A model generated the notes under the pieces. That model was not told the origin of the DNA. It saw only the letters and a list, made by a program, of their open reading frames with translations, and did no database searches. A DNA stretch of 46,047 bases from Mucilaginibacter sp. (GTDB lineage Bacteria; Bacteroidota; Bacteroidia; Sphingobacteriales; Sphingobacteriaceae): assembly GCA_028287805.1 (NCBI GenBank), contig JAQBOY010000321.1, positions 1 through 46,047 of the forward strand, read 5' to 3'. This document shows, in pieces, positions 25,893 through 34,636 of the stretch. The translations under genes were made by a program, and so were the position numbers. Positions within the stretch are counted from its first letter, which is position 1. Each line of letters starts with the position of its first letter.

Positions 25893-26840
25893 TTAAAAAA
25901 ATTCGGGTATGATATGCTGAGCCCGTTTGCGTACGGACAACACATCATCATTTGATATAAATTGATAGGGCCAGCGTAAACGCGTATTTATTTGCACATA
26001 ACCACCTACTGCTGCTAAAAATTTATCTAAAGCAGGGTTTGAATAACCTTTTTGCTGGTACGGTGATATACATTCTTTAAAAAACTGTAAAATACGCTGC
26101 TCCAGCTCAAGAGCGGCATCCATGTCTGTTTGCATCTGGTTCCACCATTTTTGAGCAGCTATTGCATTGATACATGCTATATTGGAGTATGCACCTGATG
26201 CCATCTCACTACATACACCGCTTGCCAGCAGATGACCTGGTACAAACACAGAAAGATGTGCTGTGTATTTTTTCATTCCGGCTATCCAATCCCTGTCACC
26301 GTACGGTACCTTTATGCCGATCACCTGTGGAATAAGGGTTTTTAATTCTCCAAATTCCTTGGGCTTTAACACTGTTTTTGCATGTGGCGGATTATACAAT
26401 ACTAACGGAATTCCATGACTATTATAAGCAATGCCTTGTAAAAAGGCGATCTGCTCTGTATGGTTAGCCACCACCCAATCCGGCAGAATCACTTGTATTG
26501 CATCCGGTTTTAAATGGATGCATCGTTTAACACGCTTAAGCGAAATGATAGGCGAGGAGTGGCCTGCACCTATCTGGAAACGCATATTGGCCGACCGGCA
26601 TTTTTCTGACAGCAGTTGGTTAATTTGGTCAAATTCATCCTCGGTTTGGTTATGAAATTCACCAGCCGTACCGTTTGAATAGATCCCATCCACACCCGCT
26701 GCTATCAGATACTCTATTTCCTCCGTCAAAAGAGGGTAATTGATGGTGTCGTTGTCATTAATTGGCAACAGTAATGTTGCCCAATTACCTTTTAAGGTGG
26801 CTGCTGTAAGTTTCTGCATCAGTTTATAATTCTGCTTCAA
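25893..26840 (-). CDS. Second DapA/NanA-family lyase, substrate unknown
   Basis: A 315-residue pyruvate-type aldolase of the dihydrodipicolinate synthase family, only distantly like the neighbouring NanA. Family residues are kept: 'YSNGTAGEFHN' (the GxxGE loop), Y149 in 'LVLYNPP' and Schiff-base K177 in 'VIGIKVPYGDRDW'. The NanA stretch 'GxDE...GSTYN' is replaced ('VPGHLLASGVCSEMASGAYSNIACI'), so it probably does not act on ordinary sialic acid. Two starts are possible: M1 at 26840 overlaps the dioxygenase gene by 17 bases, while M8 ('MQKLTAATLKGNW') begins 4 bases after that stop codon and may be the real start. The tight junction suggests that it works with the dioxygenase. Confidence 0.78.
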   Translation of the reverse strand: MKQNYKLMQKLTAATLKGNWATLLLPINDNDTINYPLLTEEIEYLIAAGVDGIYSNGTAGEFHNQTEDEFDQINQLLSEKCRSANMRFQIGAGHSSPIISLKRVKRCIHLKPDAIQVILPDWVVANHTEQIAFLQGIAYNSHGIPLVLYNPPHAKTVLKPKEFGELKTLIPQVIGIKVPYGDRDWIAGMKKYTAHLSVFVPGHLLASGVCSEMASGAYSNIACINAIAAQKWWNQMQTDMDAALELEQRILQFFKECISPYQQKGYSNPALDKFLAAVGGYVQINTRLRWPYQFISNDDVLSVRKRAQHIIPEFF

Positions 26841-27603
26841 AAGCTTTCACTTCTTCAAATTTTGTTTTACCCTTTACCAGCCGGCCTAAACGTGGTTTGC
26901 GTTCATTGTAAACTTCAACTGCATCAGCATCGGCATAGCGCAGAAAGAGTATGCGCCTGTCGCGGTCGTTTGAGTAGTTACCGTCTGATTTATGCAACAT
27001 CCAGCAGTTAAATAGCAGCGTATCACCCGCTTTCATTTCAATTGGTACTGCAAGCTTATCGTCAGCCTCAACAATAATTTCTGATTGACTTTTTTTCTGA
27101 TCCGCATCCTGTTGTACCCTTATTTGTCCCTGCTTGTGGCTGCCGGGGATTAACCATAAACAACCATTACCCCGGTCTGTATCATCAAGCGCTGTAAGTG
27201 TAGTAATGGCATTATACGGTTCCAATTCGCCGTAGCCGTTATCCTGGTGCCAGCCAAAGGGTTTGGTGTTGCCCTTCATTTTAAAAGTGAGCTGTGAAGT
27301 TGCACCTTTTACGTTGGGGCCTATAATTTGTGATGCAATATCAACCAGTGGGCCTTCAAAATAATAATCCCGTACGGTTGAAGCCTGGTGATGGATATTT
27401 ACAAGAAGCGAGTTTTGCAGCCAGCTTTTATTCGGGTCAAAAGATTCCTTTTCTTTGTTCCAGGCCACCATACATTCTTGCTGCATTTGCTTTACACCTT
27501 CGGGCTTTATGATACCCTTTATAATAAGGTAACCATTATCCTGATACGATTTCAACTCTCCATCGCTTAATTTCCTGTAATTAAACAATTCTTCCTTTTT
27601 CAT
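26824..27603 (-). CDS. PhyH-family Fe(II)/2-oxoglutarate dioxygenase
   Basis: A 259-residue phytanoyl-CoA dioxygenase-family protein. Iron ligands are H119 and D121 in 'GWHQDNGYG' and H204 in 'WMLHKSDGN', and the 2-oxoglutarate arginine is probably R216 in 'DRDRRILFLRY'. 'GNGCLWLIPGSHKQG' is the conserved strand of this family. Members hydroxylate varied small molecules, including sugars and amino acid derivatives, so the name should not be taken literally. There is no signal peptide; it is cytoplasmic. It follows SusD by 26 bases and overlaps the second DapA-like gene, an unusual content for a sialic acid operon. I infer that it oxidises an imported sugar acid or glycan-derived compound before aldol cleavage. 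Confidence 0.82.
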   Translation of the reverse strand: MKKEELFNYRKLSDGELKSYQDNGYLIIKGIIKPEGVKQMQQECMVAWNKEKESFDPNKSWLQNSLLVNIHHQASTVRDYYFEGPLVDIASQIIGPNVKGATSQLTFKMKGNTKPFGWHQDNGYGELEPYNAITTLTALDDTDRGNGCLWLIPGSHKQGQIRVQQDADQKKSQSEIIVEADDKLAVPIEMKAGDTLLFNCWMLHKSDGNYSNDRDRRILFLRYADADAVEVYNERKPRLGRLVKGKTKFEEVKAFEAEL

Positions 27604-27629
27604 GATGTTGAGTATTTAAACATTGCCAA

Positions 27630-29075
27630 TTAATAGCCGGTTGTTTGCGTAAGATTTTTATTTGCCGCCAATACCGTTGCTGACAGCGGCCAAAACAAAG
27701 GCGTAGTTTTACCTACAAGGTTGGGAACATAAGTATAGGCGTTAATGGTACCGCCGTAATGAAAGCGCACCATATCATACCATCGCTTATTTTCAAAAAA
27801 GAATTCGCGTCCCCGTTCATCAAATATGGCCCGCTCAACCGTGGCCTTATCTGTTGCACCTGTATAGTTGCCATCGCCTGCTCTTAATCTTATTTTATTG
27901 AGGTAAATAATAGCTTGTGATGTATTGTTAAGGCCTGCATAGGCTTCGGCCTCCATCATGTAAACATCTGCCAGACGCCACATTATAATGTCATTATCTG
28001 AAACACGATCATCGGGATACTTTGTACCGGGTAATTTGGTGATCCAGGCACTTTTTAGCGTGGTGCCCTGTCGCTCAACAATGTAGGTATAAGGCAGGCG
28101 TTTATCGCTACTTAAACCACTAAATAACTGGCGGCTTTGCGGGCTAATCTGGTAGCCGCCTTGTCCGTTAACAGAGGTTAAACAATAGGCGATACTATCC
28201 AGGTTGGATGCGTTGGAGATGGCCGTTAAGAACGGCAAAGCATTTAAACCATAATTAGCGCCTGTTTCATCACGATTATAATATGCAGACATAATGACTT
28301 CAGCATTAGCCCTTGTAGTAGTTACATCCTTAAAGTTTGGCAGCAAACTAACACCGGTGCCTTCAACTGCCGTAGCAGCGGTTAGGGCATCGTTAAAGTC
28401 ATTGGCTCCGCCTCCTAATACCTTTGCACTCCACAGCTTAGCTTCGGCCTTCAATGCCTGGGCGGCTCCGTATGAGAAGCGATATTTGTTAACATAGGTT
28501 TTTTCAGGAAACAAACTGATGGCCAGGTCCAGGTCTGTAAAAATCTGTTTCATCACATCAGTGGCTTTAGCCCTTGGCAGCAAGGGCACATTATCATCAG
28601 TAATAGCCTGTAGCATTAACGGTGTATCACCAATGATCCTAACCAGTAAAAAATAAGTATAGGCACGTTGGCAAAGCGCCTCGGCCTTTAGCCTGTTTTT
28701 GTTAGCCGGGCTTGAAAAATTAAACGGTTCAATTTTATTCAACAACAAATTAACATTACCGATAGCTTTATATTGGGCGTTGTAATTAATAGCCCCAACC
28801 GTAGGACTCAATATTTGAGACCACGCCGTGCTTAAACGGCTGTTTGAACCGTTAATTAGTTCCCCACTACGTTCATCACCATATAATATAGTATTGGCAA
28901 AAGAACGGATGGAGGTATAAGTACCCACCACATAGGGTTCAAAATCCGTCTCATTTTTAAAATAGACCTGTTCTGTAATTTGCGACTGTGGGGTTACTTC
29001 TAATATTTTTTTACAAGATGTAAAAACAGCTCCCATTAATAGGATAATGGCAGGTATGGTATATATCTTTTTCAT
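27630..29075 (-). CDS. SusD/RagB-type lipoprotein (NanU-like position)
   Basis: A 481-residue outer membrane lipoprotein with lipobox C21 ('GAVFTSC'). The SusD-like N-terminal half ('NETDFEPYVVGTYTSIRSF', 'AEALCQRAYTYFLLVRIIGDTPLM') and the C-terminal RagB domain ('DVYMMEAEAYAGLNNTSQAIIYLNKIRLRAG', 'ERAIFDERGREFFFENKRWYDMVRF') are both present. It starts 10 bases after the SusC stop codon and should form the substrate lid. In Tannerella forsythia the equivalent NanU binds sialic acid; the same role is inferred from the operon. Surface exposure is expected. Confidence 0.9.
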   Translation of the reverse strand: MKKIYTIPAIILLMGAVFTSCKKILEVTPQSQITEQVYFKNETDFEPYVVGTYTSIRSFANTILYGDERSGELINGSNSRLSTAWSQILSPTVGAINYNAQYKAIGNVNLLLNKIEPFNFSSPANKNRLKAEALCQRAYTYFLLVRIIGDTPLMLQAITDDNVPLLPRAKATDVMKQIFTDLDLAISLFPEKTYVNKYRFSYGAAQALKAEAKLWSAKVLGGGANDFNDALTAATAVEGTGVSLLPNFKDVTTTRANAEVIMSAYYNRDETGANYGLNALPFLTAISNASNLDSIAYCLTSVNGQGGYQISPQSRQLFSGLSSDKRLPYTYIVERQGTTLKSAWITKLPGTKYPDDRVSDNDIIMWRLADVYMMEAEAYAGLNNTSQAIIYLNKIRLRAGDGNYTGATDKATVERAIFDERGREFFFENKRWYDMVRFHYGGTINAYTYVPNLVGKTTPLFWPLSATVLAANKNLTQTTGY

Positions 29076-29085
29076 GATAATAAAA

Positions 29086-32000
29086 TTAAAATTTTATTGA
29101 TGCGCCTAAAGTGAATTGTTTTGCCCGTGGATAGCCGCCCGGATCAAACCCGGTAACAACCTCTGGGTTTTGGCCTTTATATGCGGTGATATATCCTAAA
29201 TTATTTGCACTTACAAAAATGGTAAGACCGGTAGACTTAATTTTTGAAAGCAGTTTTTTAGGCAGATCATAACTCAGGTAAACTTCACGAAAAGCCAGGA
29301 AATCACCTTTACTGATCATAGTAGATACGTCTGCAGAATAGGCGCTTCCGGTACCTACATCAGCAGCGGCTTGCCTGATAAAGTTCTTTTGACCAAAATC
29401 TGCATCTCCGAATGAAAAGCGCGCATATTTTTTACCTACATCGCCTGATTTTTGCCAAATATCCGGCCCCAGCGCTTCAACCGGTGCCCCTTCATTATAA
29501 GCACGGCCCTGTCCTAATTCACGCGCAAGCGAACCATTATCGATCACGTTACCCATAGAAAAATCAATATTTACACGCATTGAAAAGCTTTTATAAGTGA
29601 AGGTATTTTGCATGCCGCCTGTTTTATTTGGCGTTTTATAACCCATAAAAGCTAAATCGCGGTTATCAATAATGCCATCATTATTTAAATCGGCAAACTG
29701 ATAATCGCCGGCATGTTTGCCCGTTTTGATTCCGGCCGCTGTAGCAATCTGATCAACGTGTGTTGACTGCCAGGCTGCTGCTTCTGCTTCTGTAGAGAAT
29801 ACTTTTACTACCTTCCAGGCATAATAAGCAAACGGACGTTCGCCCTCGGCATAACCGCCTACTTCAATTTCCTGGCCTGTTTTAGGGTCAATTACAACAC
29901 CACCGCCCTGGCGGTTTTTGTTACGCCCGTTATCAGGCAGGGATATAACTTTTTGCGCATTATAGGCAAATGAAAAATTAGTGCGCCAGTTAAAATCCTT
30001 TGACCGTAATACAACGGCCTGTAATTCAATTTCAACACCTTTATTTTGAATGCTACCATTGTTAAAAACGATGGATGAAAATGGCGCTTCGGCTGGTAGT
30101 GGTTTTGAATCAAGCCTGTCTTTGGTTAACTTATTATAAAAGTCAACAGTTAAATTAATGCGATCTTTAAAAAAACCCATGTCAACGGCCACGTCTGTAG
30201 TTTGTGTAGTTTCCCATTTCAGGTTCGGGTTTGATAAATTAGCGCGCTGAATACCTGAAAGCTGATCATATACATTGGATGTGTAATTACCGTAGGTATC
30301 AGTTAAACTCAGGTCACTTGAGCCTGCCTGACCCCAACTGCCGCGTAATTTCAATGAACTAACTACATTCTCTTTCCAAAAATTTTCTTTATTTATATTC
30401 CAGCCTACTGATGCTGACGGAAAGGTGCCGTATTTATTTGCAGGTGCAAAGTTAGAAAAACCATCTCTCCGGATCACCGCGTTAAAAAGGTATTTAGACA
30501 TGTAATCATAGCTAAACTGACTAAAGAAACTGGCTGATTTAGATTCACTTAAACTGGTGCCAAAATTAGTGACATTTGTTACCGTTACCCCATTTACTGT
30601 TGTTACTGATGGCTCGCTTATAGTTGTTATATAATCATTTGTGCCTCTTTGTGAGCCAATATCAACTACATTGCCGCTATTACTGGTATAGTTAAAACCG
30701 CCCAATATCATAAAATGATGATACTGATGAAAGGTATGGTCATATTGTAATATCTGGTCTATCATCAATTGCCGGGTATTATTAACGTTTTCTGTTTTTA
30801 AACGGGTGGTTGCAAATTGTATAGGATCAGGAAACGCTTTTCTTGAAAATAACGTGCTGCCGTCATTTATCAAATAAGATATTGCGGGCCTGAAGTGCAA
30901 GCCTTTAACAATATTCCAGTCTACATCCACCCTGGTTGCCAATCGCTCGGTTGATACCTTAGTATTATCGTAAGCCAGTGTATGAAAACGATTACGTGTG
31001 GTAAGGTTCTCACCGGTAGTTGGCGTGCCGTCATCTTTAAATATCCTGATCAGGGGTGTAACACGGGTTGCTCTAACCAAGTCATTAGTATAGGCATCAA
31101 CATAATTTGGCAGTACGTTTTGGTAATTAACCATGGCATTGATCTGCACATTATTTGTAGCCTTAAAGCTAAAGTTTCCTAATGCGCTGTAACGCTTGTA
31201 ATTAGTGCCAACAAATGTGCCTGCCTGGTTTATATAGTTCATGGATATATTATAGTTAGCCACCTGGCTGCCACCATCTATACCAAAATTATAGTTATTG
31301 GTCATGCCTGTATTCCAAAGCAGGTCCTGGTAATGGTTATCTGCAAAAAGCAATTTGGTTCCGGGGTTAATAGGGTCATCCATAGTTTCCCATCCGTTGG
31401 CCAACAAATTATTAACATAATCCTGGCCTTCTATGTTCACTATATTATCATATAAGGCGGTAAGGTTAGTGGCTGTACCATATTGCCCTTTAGCGGTATA
31501 AACTTTAGTGCCGGCAGAAAAACCACCATTATTAAGTAAGGTGTTTTTATCCAATGCATCAAAAGTATTTTTAACGGTGGTACGCGCCAGGGTAAGGTAA
31601 TCGCGTGCACTCAGGTATTTTTGCGCACCTGTTGGTACTTCCCAGTTAGTACGGTAATTAAAGTTAATATTAGCTTTGCCCGATCCAAACTTGCCACCTT
31701 TTGTTTTAATAACAATTACACCATTGGCACCCCTTGCGCCATATATTGATGTTGACGCAGCATCTTTCATCACCTGTAATGATTCAATATCATCGGGATT
31801 AATATCTTTCATGGGTCTGAAAATCCCATCTACAATTACCAACGGGCTTGATGCGTCTGAACTTAGTACCGGGTTACCACCTGAGTTACCCGTACCTGTA
31901 CCGTACACATTCAGTTTTGATCCACCACGAATAATAATATTGGTTGGGGCTGATCCCGGCTGACCATTTGAAATTGGGATGGAAACCCCTGCAATTTTCC

Positions 32001-32442
32001 CTTGCAATGCGTCAATCGCAGTAGCATTAGCAGTATTTACCAATTGTTGGGGATCAATTTTTGAAATTGATGCCGTATTCGTTTCTCGTGTTTGTTGCGA
32101 GTAACCTACAACAACAACTTCAGAAAGTGCTTTTGAGCTGGCATTAAGTGTTACATTAACGCTTGCCCGGCCCTTAACAGGAACTTCCTGGCTGTCATAC
32201 CCGATAAAGGAAAATACCAGCGTAACATCCGATCCGGGTGTGCGGAGCGTATATTTGCCATTAATGTCAGTAACTGCACCTATGGTTGTACCTTTTACGT
32301 TTACACTTACACCAGGTAAAGTTTCATTTTGGGCTCCGTTACTAACAGTTCCGGAAACCATAAACGTATTTGATTGTGCATTTACTCCGCTAACGGCAAA
32401 ATAACATGCCAAAAGCAATAAATAAATTAATTTTCTTTTCAT
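29086..32442 (-). CDS. SusC-type TonB-dependent transporter of the sialic acid locus
   Basis: A 1118-residue SusC/RagA transporter. Signal peptide 'MKRKLIYLLLLACYFAVSGVNAQ' is followed directly by a carboxypeptidase-regulatory domain ('VSGTVSNGAQNETLPGVSVNVKGTT') and the conserved 'SEVVVVGYSQQTRETNTASI' linker. The plug follows ('ALQGKIAGVSI', 'IESLQVMKDAASTSIYGARGANGVIVIKTKGG'), then the barrel, ending 'PRAKQFTLGASIKF'. There is no STN domain, so control is not through FecR. Instead a GT-N3-AC operator-like site lies about 10 bases before the start codon. Sialidase is encoded 65 bases upstream and SusD 10 bases downstream. Like NanO of Tannerella, it probably imports sialic acid or sialyl-oligosaccharides. 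Confidence 0.92.
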   Translation of the reverse strand: MKRKLIYLLLLACYFAVSGVNAQSNTFMVSGTVSNGAQNETLPGVSVNVKGTTIGAVTDINGKYTLRTPGSDVTLVFSFIGYDSQEVPVKGRASVNVTLNASSKALSEVVVVGYSQQTRETNTASISKIDPQQLVNTANATAIDALQGKIAGVSIPISNGQPGSAPTNIIIRGGSKLNVYGTGTGNSGGNPVLSSDASSPLVIVDGIFRPMKDINPDDIESLQVMKDAASTSIYGARGANGVIVIKTKGGKFGSGKANINFNYRTNWEVPTGAQKYLSARDYLTLARTTVKNTFDALDKNTLLNNGGFSAGTKVYTAKGQYGTATNLTALYDNIVNIEGQDYVNNLLANGWETMDDPINPGTKLLFADNHYQDLLWNTGMTNNYNFGIDGGSQVANYNISMNYINQAGTFVGTNYKRYSALGNFSFKATNNVQINAMVNYQNVLPNYVDAYTNDLVRATRVTPLIRIFKDDGTPTTGENLTTRNRFHTLAYDNTKVSTERLATRVDVDWNIVKGLHFRPAISYLINDGSTLFSRKAFPDPIQFATTRLKTENVNNTRQLMIDQILQYDHTFHQYHHFMILGGFNYTSNSGNVVDIGSQRGTNDYITTISEPSVTTVNGVTVTNVTNFGTSLSESKSASFFSQFSYDYMSKYLFNAVIRRDGFSNFAPANKYGTFPSASVGWNINKENFWKENVVSSLKLRGSWGQAGSSDLSLTDTYGNYTSNVYDQLSGIQRANLSNPNLKWETTQTTDVAVDMGFFKDRINLTVDFYNKLTKDRLDSKPLPAEAPFSSIVFNNGSIQNKGVEIELQAVVLRSKDFNWRTNFSFAYNAQKVISLPDNGRNKNRQGGGVVIDPKTGQEIEVGGYAEGERPFAYYAWKVVKVFSTEAEAAAWQSTHVDQIATAAGIKTGKHAGDYQFADLNNDGIIDNRDLAFMGYKTPNKTGGMQNTFTYKSFSMRVNIDFSMGNVIDNGSLARELGQGRAYNEGAPVEALGPDIWQKSGDVGKKYARFSFGDADFGQKNFIRQAAADVGTGSAYSADVSTMISKGDFLAFREVYLSYDLPKKLLSKIKSTGLTIFVSANNLGYITAYKGQNPEVVTGFDPGGYPRAKQFTLGASIKF

Positions 32443-32451
32443 AACTTGTAC

Positions 32452-32466
32452 TTATGTACTACTTAT
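32452..32466 (-). promoter_or_regulatory. FadR-type operator-like site before susC
   Basis: On the minus strand this reads ATAAGTAGTACATAA, 13 of 15 bases equal to the perfect palindrome before the sialidase gene. It lies in the leader 10 bases upstream of the SusC ATG. One half-site is intact (GTACATAA side) and the other is degenerate. Confidence 0.5.
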
Positions 32467-32507
32467 TAATATTAAACAGTTAGGTTAAAATTAAATTGGT
32501 TTTATTA

Positions 32508-33677
32508 TTATGGCTTTAGTAATTGGTTTAGATCAATAGCCTTTACGGCAATACCTTCATATGGTTTAGTAAGCCCCCCCTCATAAAGGCATACCACTTG
32601 TTTATCCTTATTCACAGCAATATCTGAATAAGCAGATGGCCCCGGAAAGATCACCTGTCCGGTGGACCATGTTTTACCATCGTTTAAACTTATACGCACT
32701 GTTAAATTTGCCCGGGCTGCCTGATTGGCCGGATTGCAGAATAGCAAAATTGATTTTTTAGGAGATAGTTTATAGTTGAGCAGGCTTCCCTGGCATATTG
32801 GTTCAATCAAAGTACTGTCAATATGCATACCGGTCCAGGTTTGTCCGCCGTCGGCGCTGGTGGTTACCTGCCGGTATTTAGTTTTCCTGTCGCTGCTGCG
32901 GGAGTTTAGTATCAATTGCCCTTTACCGATTTCGGCAACGGTGGTTTCATTGGCCATATCAAGTGGTGTGTTGTTACCCAGTTTCCAGGTATCACCATGA
33001 TCATCTGAATATATAATATGGGCGAAATTTTTGCCTGAACCCGCTTCAATATGATTAATGGGTACTACAAGCCGGTTTTTATATTTGCCTTTACTTATTT
33101 GTACGCCATGGCACGGCCCTGTTGCATACCATGTCCAATCCGGCATTTTTACTTGCTGTGTGATTTCCTTCGGCGCAGACCATGTTTTACCTTCATCATC
33201 AGATGAAAGTGTAAACACCCGCCGGCCATATTTACTGGTTTTATCCCTGATCTTTTTTTCATGTTCAATACCTGAATTCCAGGAGCATACCAACCATATT
33301 TTACCGGTTGCGATATCTTGTATAGGTACAGGATTACCACAGGTATTAGTAGAATCATTCCATACCACCTGCATGTTACTCCACGTTTTACCTCCATCTT
33401 CTGACCGTTTTAATACCAGGTCAATGTCGCCCGAATCGCCACAGCCATTTTTACGGGCCTCGGCAAAGGCTAATAAATTATTTTTTGCTGTGTTTATTAA
33501 TGCAGGTATTCTAAAACATGCATAATTGTTATCGCCTGGTTTATAAATATAATTAAGCGGTGGCTGGTCGTTATTTTGCCCATGTGCATTATTGGTATAT
33601 GCTACGCAGAATAGCACACAAAGCATTGGAAATGTAACTTTAGCAAATAGATTTAAAGTTGAACCTATACAATTCAT
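32508..33677 (-). CDS. nanH: Exo-alpha-sialidase, GH33
   Basis: A 389-residue secreted neuraminidase. A signal peptide lies in 'KVTFPMLCVLFCVAYTNNAHG'. The GH33 hallmark 'FRIPAL' carries the first triad Arg, R56. Five Asp-boxes are visible: 'SEDGGKTW', 'SSDDEGKTW', 'SDDHGDTW', 'SADGGQTW' and 'SLNDGKTW'. The acid/base Asp is probably D81 in 'NGCGDSGDIDLV'. The Glu that assists the nucleophile is in 'NETTVAEI', the further Arg residues are R260 ('LNSR') and R322 ('ARANLTVR'), and the Tyr nucleophile is Y350 in 'GPSAYSDIAV'. It is therefore expected to be active, releasing terminal sialic acid outside the inner membrane. A perfect palindromic operator lies in its promoter. Confidence 0.92.
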   Translation of the reverse strand: MNCIGSTLNLFAKVTFPMLCVLFCVAYTNNAHGQNNDQPPLNYIYKPGDNNYACFRIPALINTAKNNLLAFAEARKNGCGDSGDIDLVLKRSEDGGKTWSNMQVVWNDSTNTCGNPVPIQDIATGKIWLVCSWNSGIEHEKKIRDKTSKYGRRVFTLSSDDEGKTWSAPKEITQQVKMPDWTWYATGPCHGVQISKGKYKNRLVVPINHIEAGSGKNFAHIIYSDDHGDTWKLGNNTPLDMANETTVAEIGKGQLILNSRSSDRKTKYRQVTTSADGGQTWTGMHIDSTLIEPICQGSLLNYKLSPKKSILLFCNPANQAARANLTVRISLNDGKTWSTGQVIFPGPSAYSDIAVNKDKQVVCLYEGGLTKPYEGIAVKAIDLNQLLKP

Positions 33678-33721
33678 AATAATTTATAATTGGTTTGTGG
33701 CGGATTTGGATATCCGTGAGA

Positions 33722-33729
33722 CAAATGTA
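33722..33729 (-). promoter_or_regulatory. -7 box of the sialidase promoter
   Basis: The minus strand reads TACATTTG, a match to the Bacteroidota -7 consensus TAnnTTTG, about 45 bases before the sialidase ATG. The place where the -33 element should be is occupied by the operator palindrome. Confidence 0.5.
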
Positions 33730-33741
33730 ATTATTAAGTTA

Positions 33742-33756
33742 TTATGTAGTACATAA
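33742..33756. promoter_or_regulatory. Perfect palindromic FadR-type operator of the sialidase promoter
   Basis: TTATGTAGTACATAA is a perfect 15-base palindrome with the GT-N3-AC core known for FadR-subfamily GntR regulators. It lies 12 bases upstream of the -7 box, over the expected -33 position, between the GntR gene and sialidase. The FadR-type protein encoded beside it is the obvious candidate ligand. Confidence 0.65.
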
Positions 33757-33766
33757 AAAATCAAAA

Positions 33767-34471
33767 TTATTTTTTCAATAATTCCAATCTATCAAAGTGC
33801 GGCTTTAAATGCTCATACATGCCTTCTCTAAAAGAATGTTTATTGCCTTGTTTAAGCAATTCAACCAGGCCGCGATGGGAAACTTTACCCGAAACAAATT
33901 CTTTTTCGAGCTTTAAAACATAGCCAAATATGGGTAACAACATATTCTGAAACCGTTTAAGCGTATCATTCCCAGCAATTTCATAAAGCTTGCCATGAAA
34001 AGCTATTTCATTTTTTATACGGAAGCCTTGCCCCTCGTTTTTCACCTCGTTGTCAACAATTACTTCCAGTTCCTTGAAATGCTGGTCTGTAAGGTTAAGG
34101 AATAAAATATCAGCCAGCCCCATTTCAAGTACTAACCTCAGCTCAAATAAGTCCTGTAAAGTTTTTTCGGTAATAATCATAGGATCAAGCACACGCTCAA
34201 AGGCGCCAAGAACATCGGGGTTTGATAATATCATTCCACGCTTTTTTCTTGACTCAATCATGCCCAGCATCCTTAAACGGCTCAAAGCTTCTCTTACCAC
34301 ATTGCGGCTAACTCCTAATGCTTCTGCAAGTTCCAATTCTTTAGGCAAGGCATCCCCGGGCTTAAATAATTTCTTTTTGAAATACTCACGTAATTTTACC
34401 TCTACTATATCGGTCATAGTATCAGATGATAGCCGGCCCAAGTCTTTGTTCAAATCATTTTGTGTATACAT
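33767..34471 (-). CDS. FadR-subfamily GntR transcriptional regulator
   Basis: A 234-residue regulator. The N-terminal GntR winged helix is clear: 'LREYFKKKLFKPGDALPKELELAEALGVSRNVVREALSRLRMLGMIESRKKRGMIL'. The C-terminal FCD effector domain is all helical ('TLQDLFELRLVLEMGLADILFL', 'FHGKLYEIAGNDTLKRFQNMLLP', 'HRGLVELLKQGNKHSFREGMYEHLKPHF') and contains the acidic and His residues that bind a metal in this group. FCD regulators such as NanR respond to sugar acids; sialic acid is the natural candidate here. Four GT-N3-AC sites in the surrounding loci suggest it controls both the minus-strand and plus-strand operons. It lies directly upstream of the sialidase. Confidence 0.88.
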   Translation of the reverse strand: MYTQNDLNKDLGRLSSDTMTDIVEVKLREYFKKKLFKPGDALPKELELAEALGVSRNVVREALSRLRMLGMIESRKKRGMILSNPDVLGAFERVLDPMIITEKTLQDLFELRLVLEMGLADILFLNLTDQHFKELEVIVDNEVKNEGQGFRIKNEIAFHGKLYEIAGNDTLKRFQNMLLPIFGYVLKLEKEFVSGKVSHRGLVELLKQGNKHSFREGMYEHLKPHFDRLELLKK

Positions 34472-34497
34472 ACAAGATACTTATATTTTCAAAAATG

Positions 34498-34512
34498 GCA
34501 TAAATTTTATGC
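34498..34512. promoter_or_regulatory. Perfect palindrome before the GntR gene
   Basis: GCATAAATTTTATGC is a 15-base palindrome with 7-base arms, 26 bases upstream of the regulator start codon. It does not contain the GT-N3-AC core, so it may bind a different factor. Confidence 0.35.
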
Positions 34513-34621
34513 TCTACAAAAGAATATATTCTATTTCGTAAACTAAGCCTGAGTTTTAATGGGTTACAAGTTCTGTAGCGGCCGTTAAATATTTATGCAG
34601 ATTTAAATTACGGATTAAATA

Positions 34622-34636
34622 ATATGTACTACATGT
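34622..34636 (+). promoter_or_regulatory. FadR-type operator-like site before the esterase
   Basis: ATATGTACTACATGT keeps the core ATGT-N3-ACAT of the sialidase operator, in the spacer between the divergent regulator and esterase genes, 42 bases before the esterase ATG. It overlaps the first bases of a larger inverted repeat. Confidence 0.5.

Noticed and set aside
33058-33525. 155-residue plus-strand ORF
   Set aside because: It lies entirely antisense to the sialidase gene, whose Asp-boxes and catalytic residues are intact; no family features are seen in the plus-strand translation.
34050-34541. 163-residue plus-strand ORF
   Set aside because: It is antisense to the FadR-type regulator and rich in Ser, as expected for a shadow frame.
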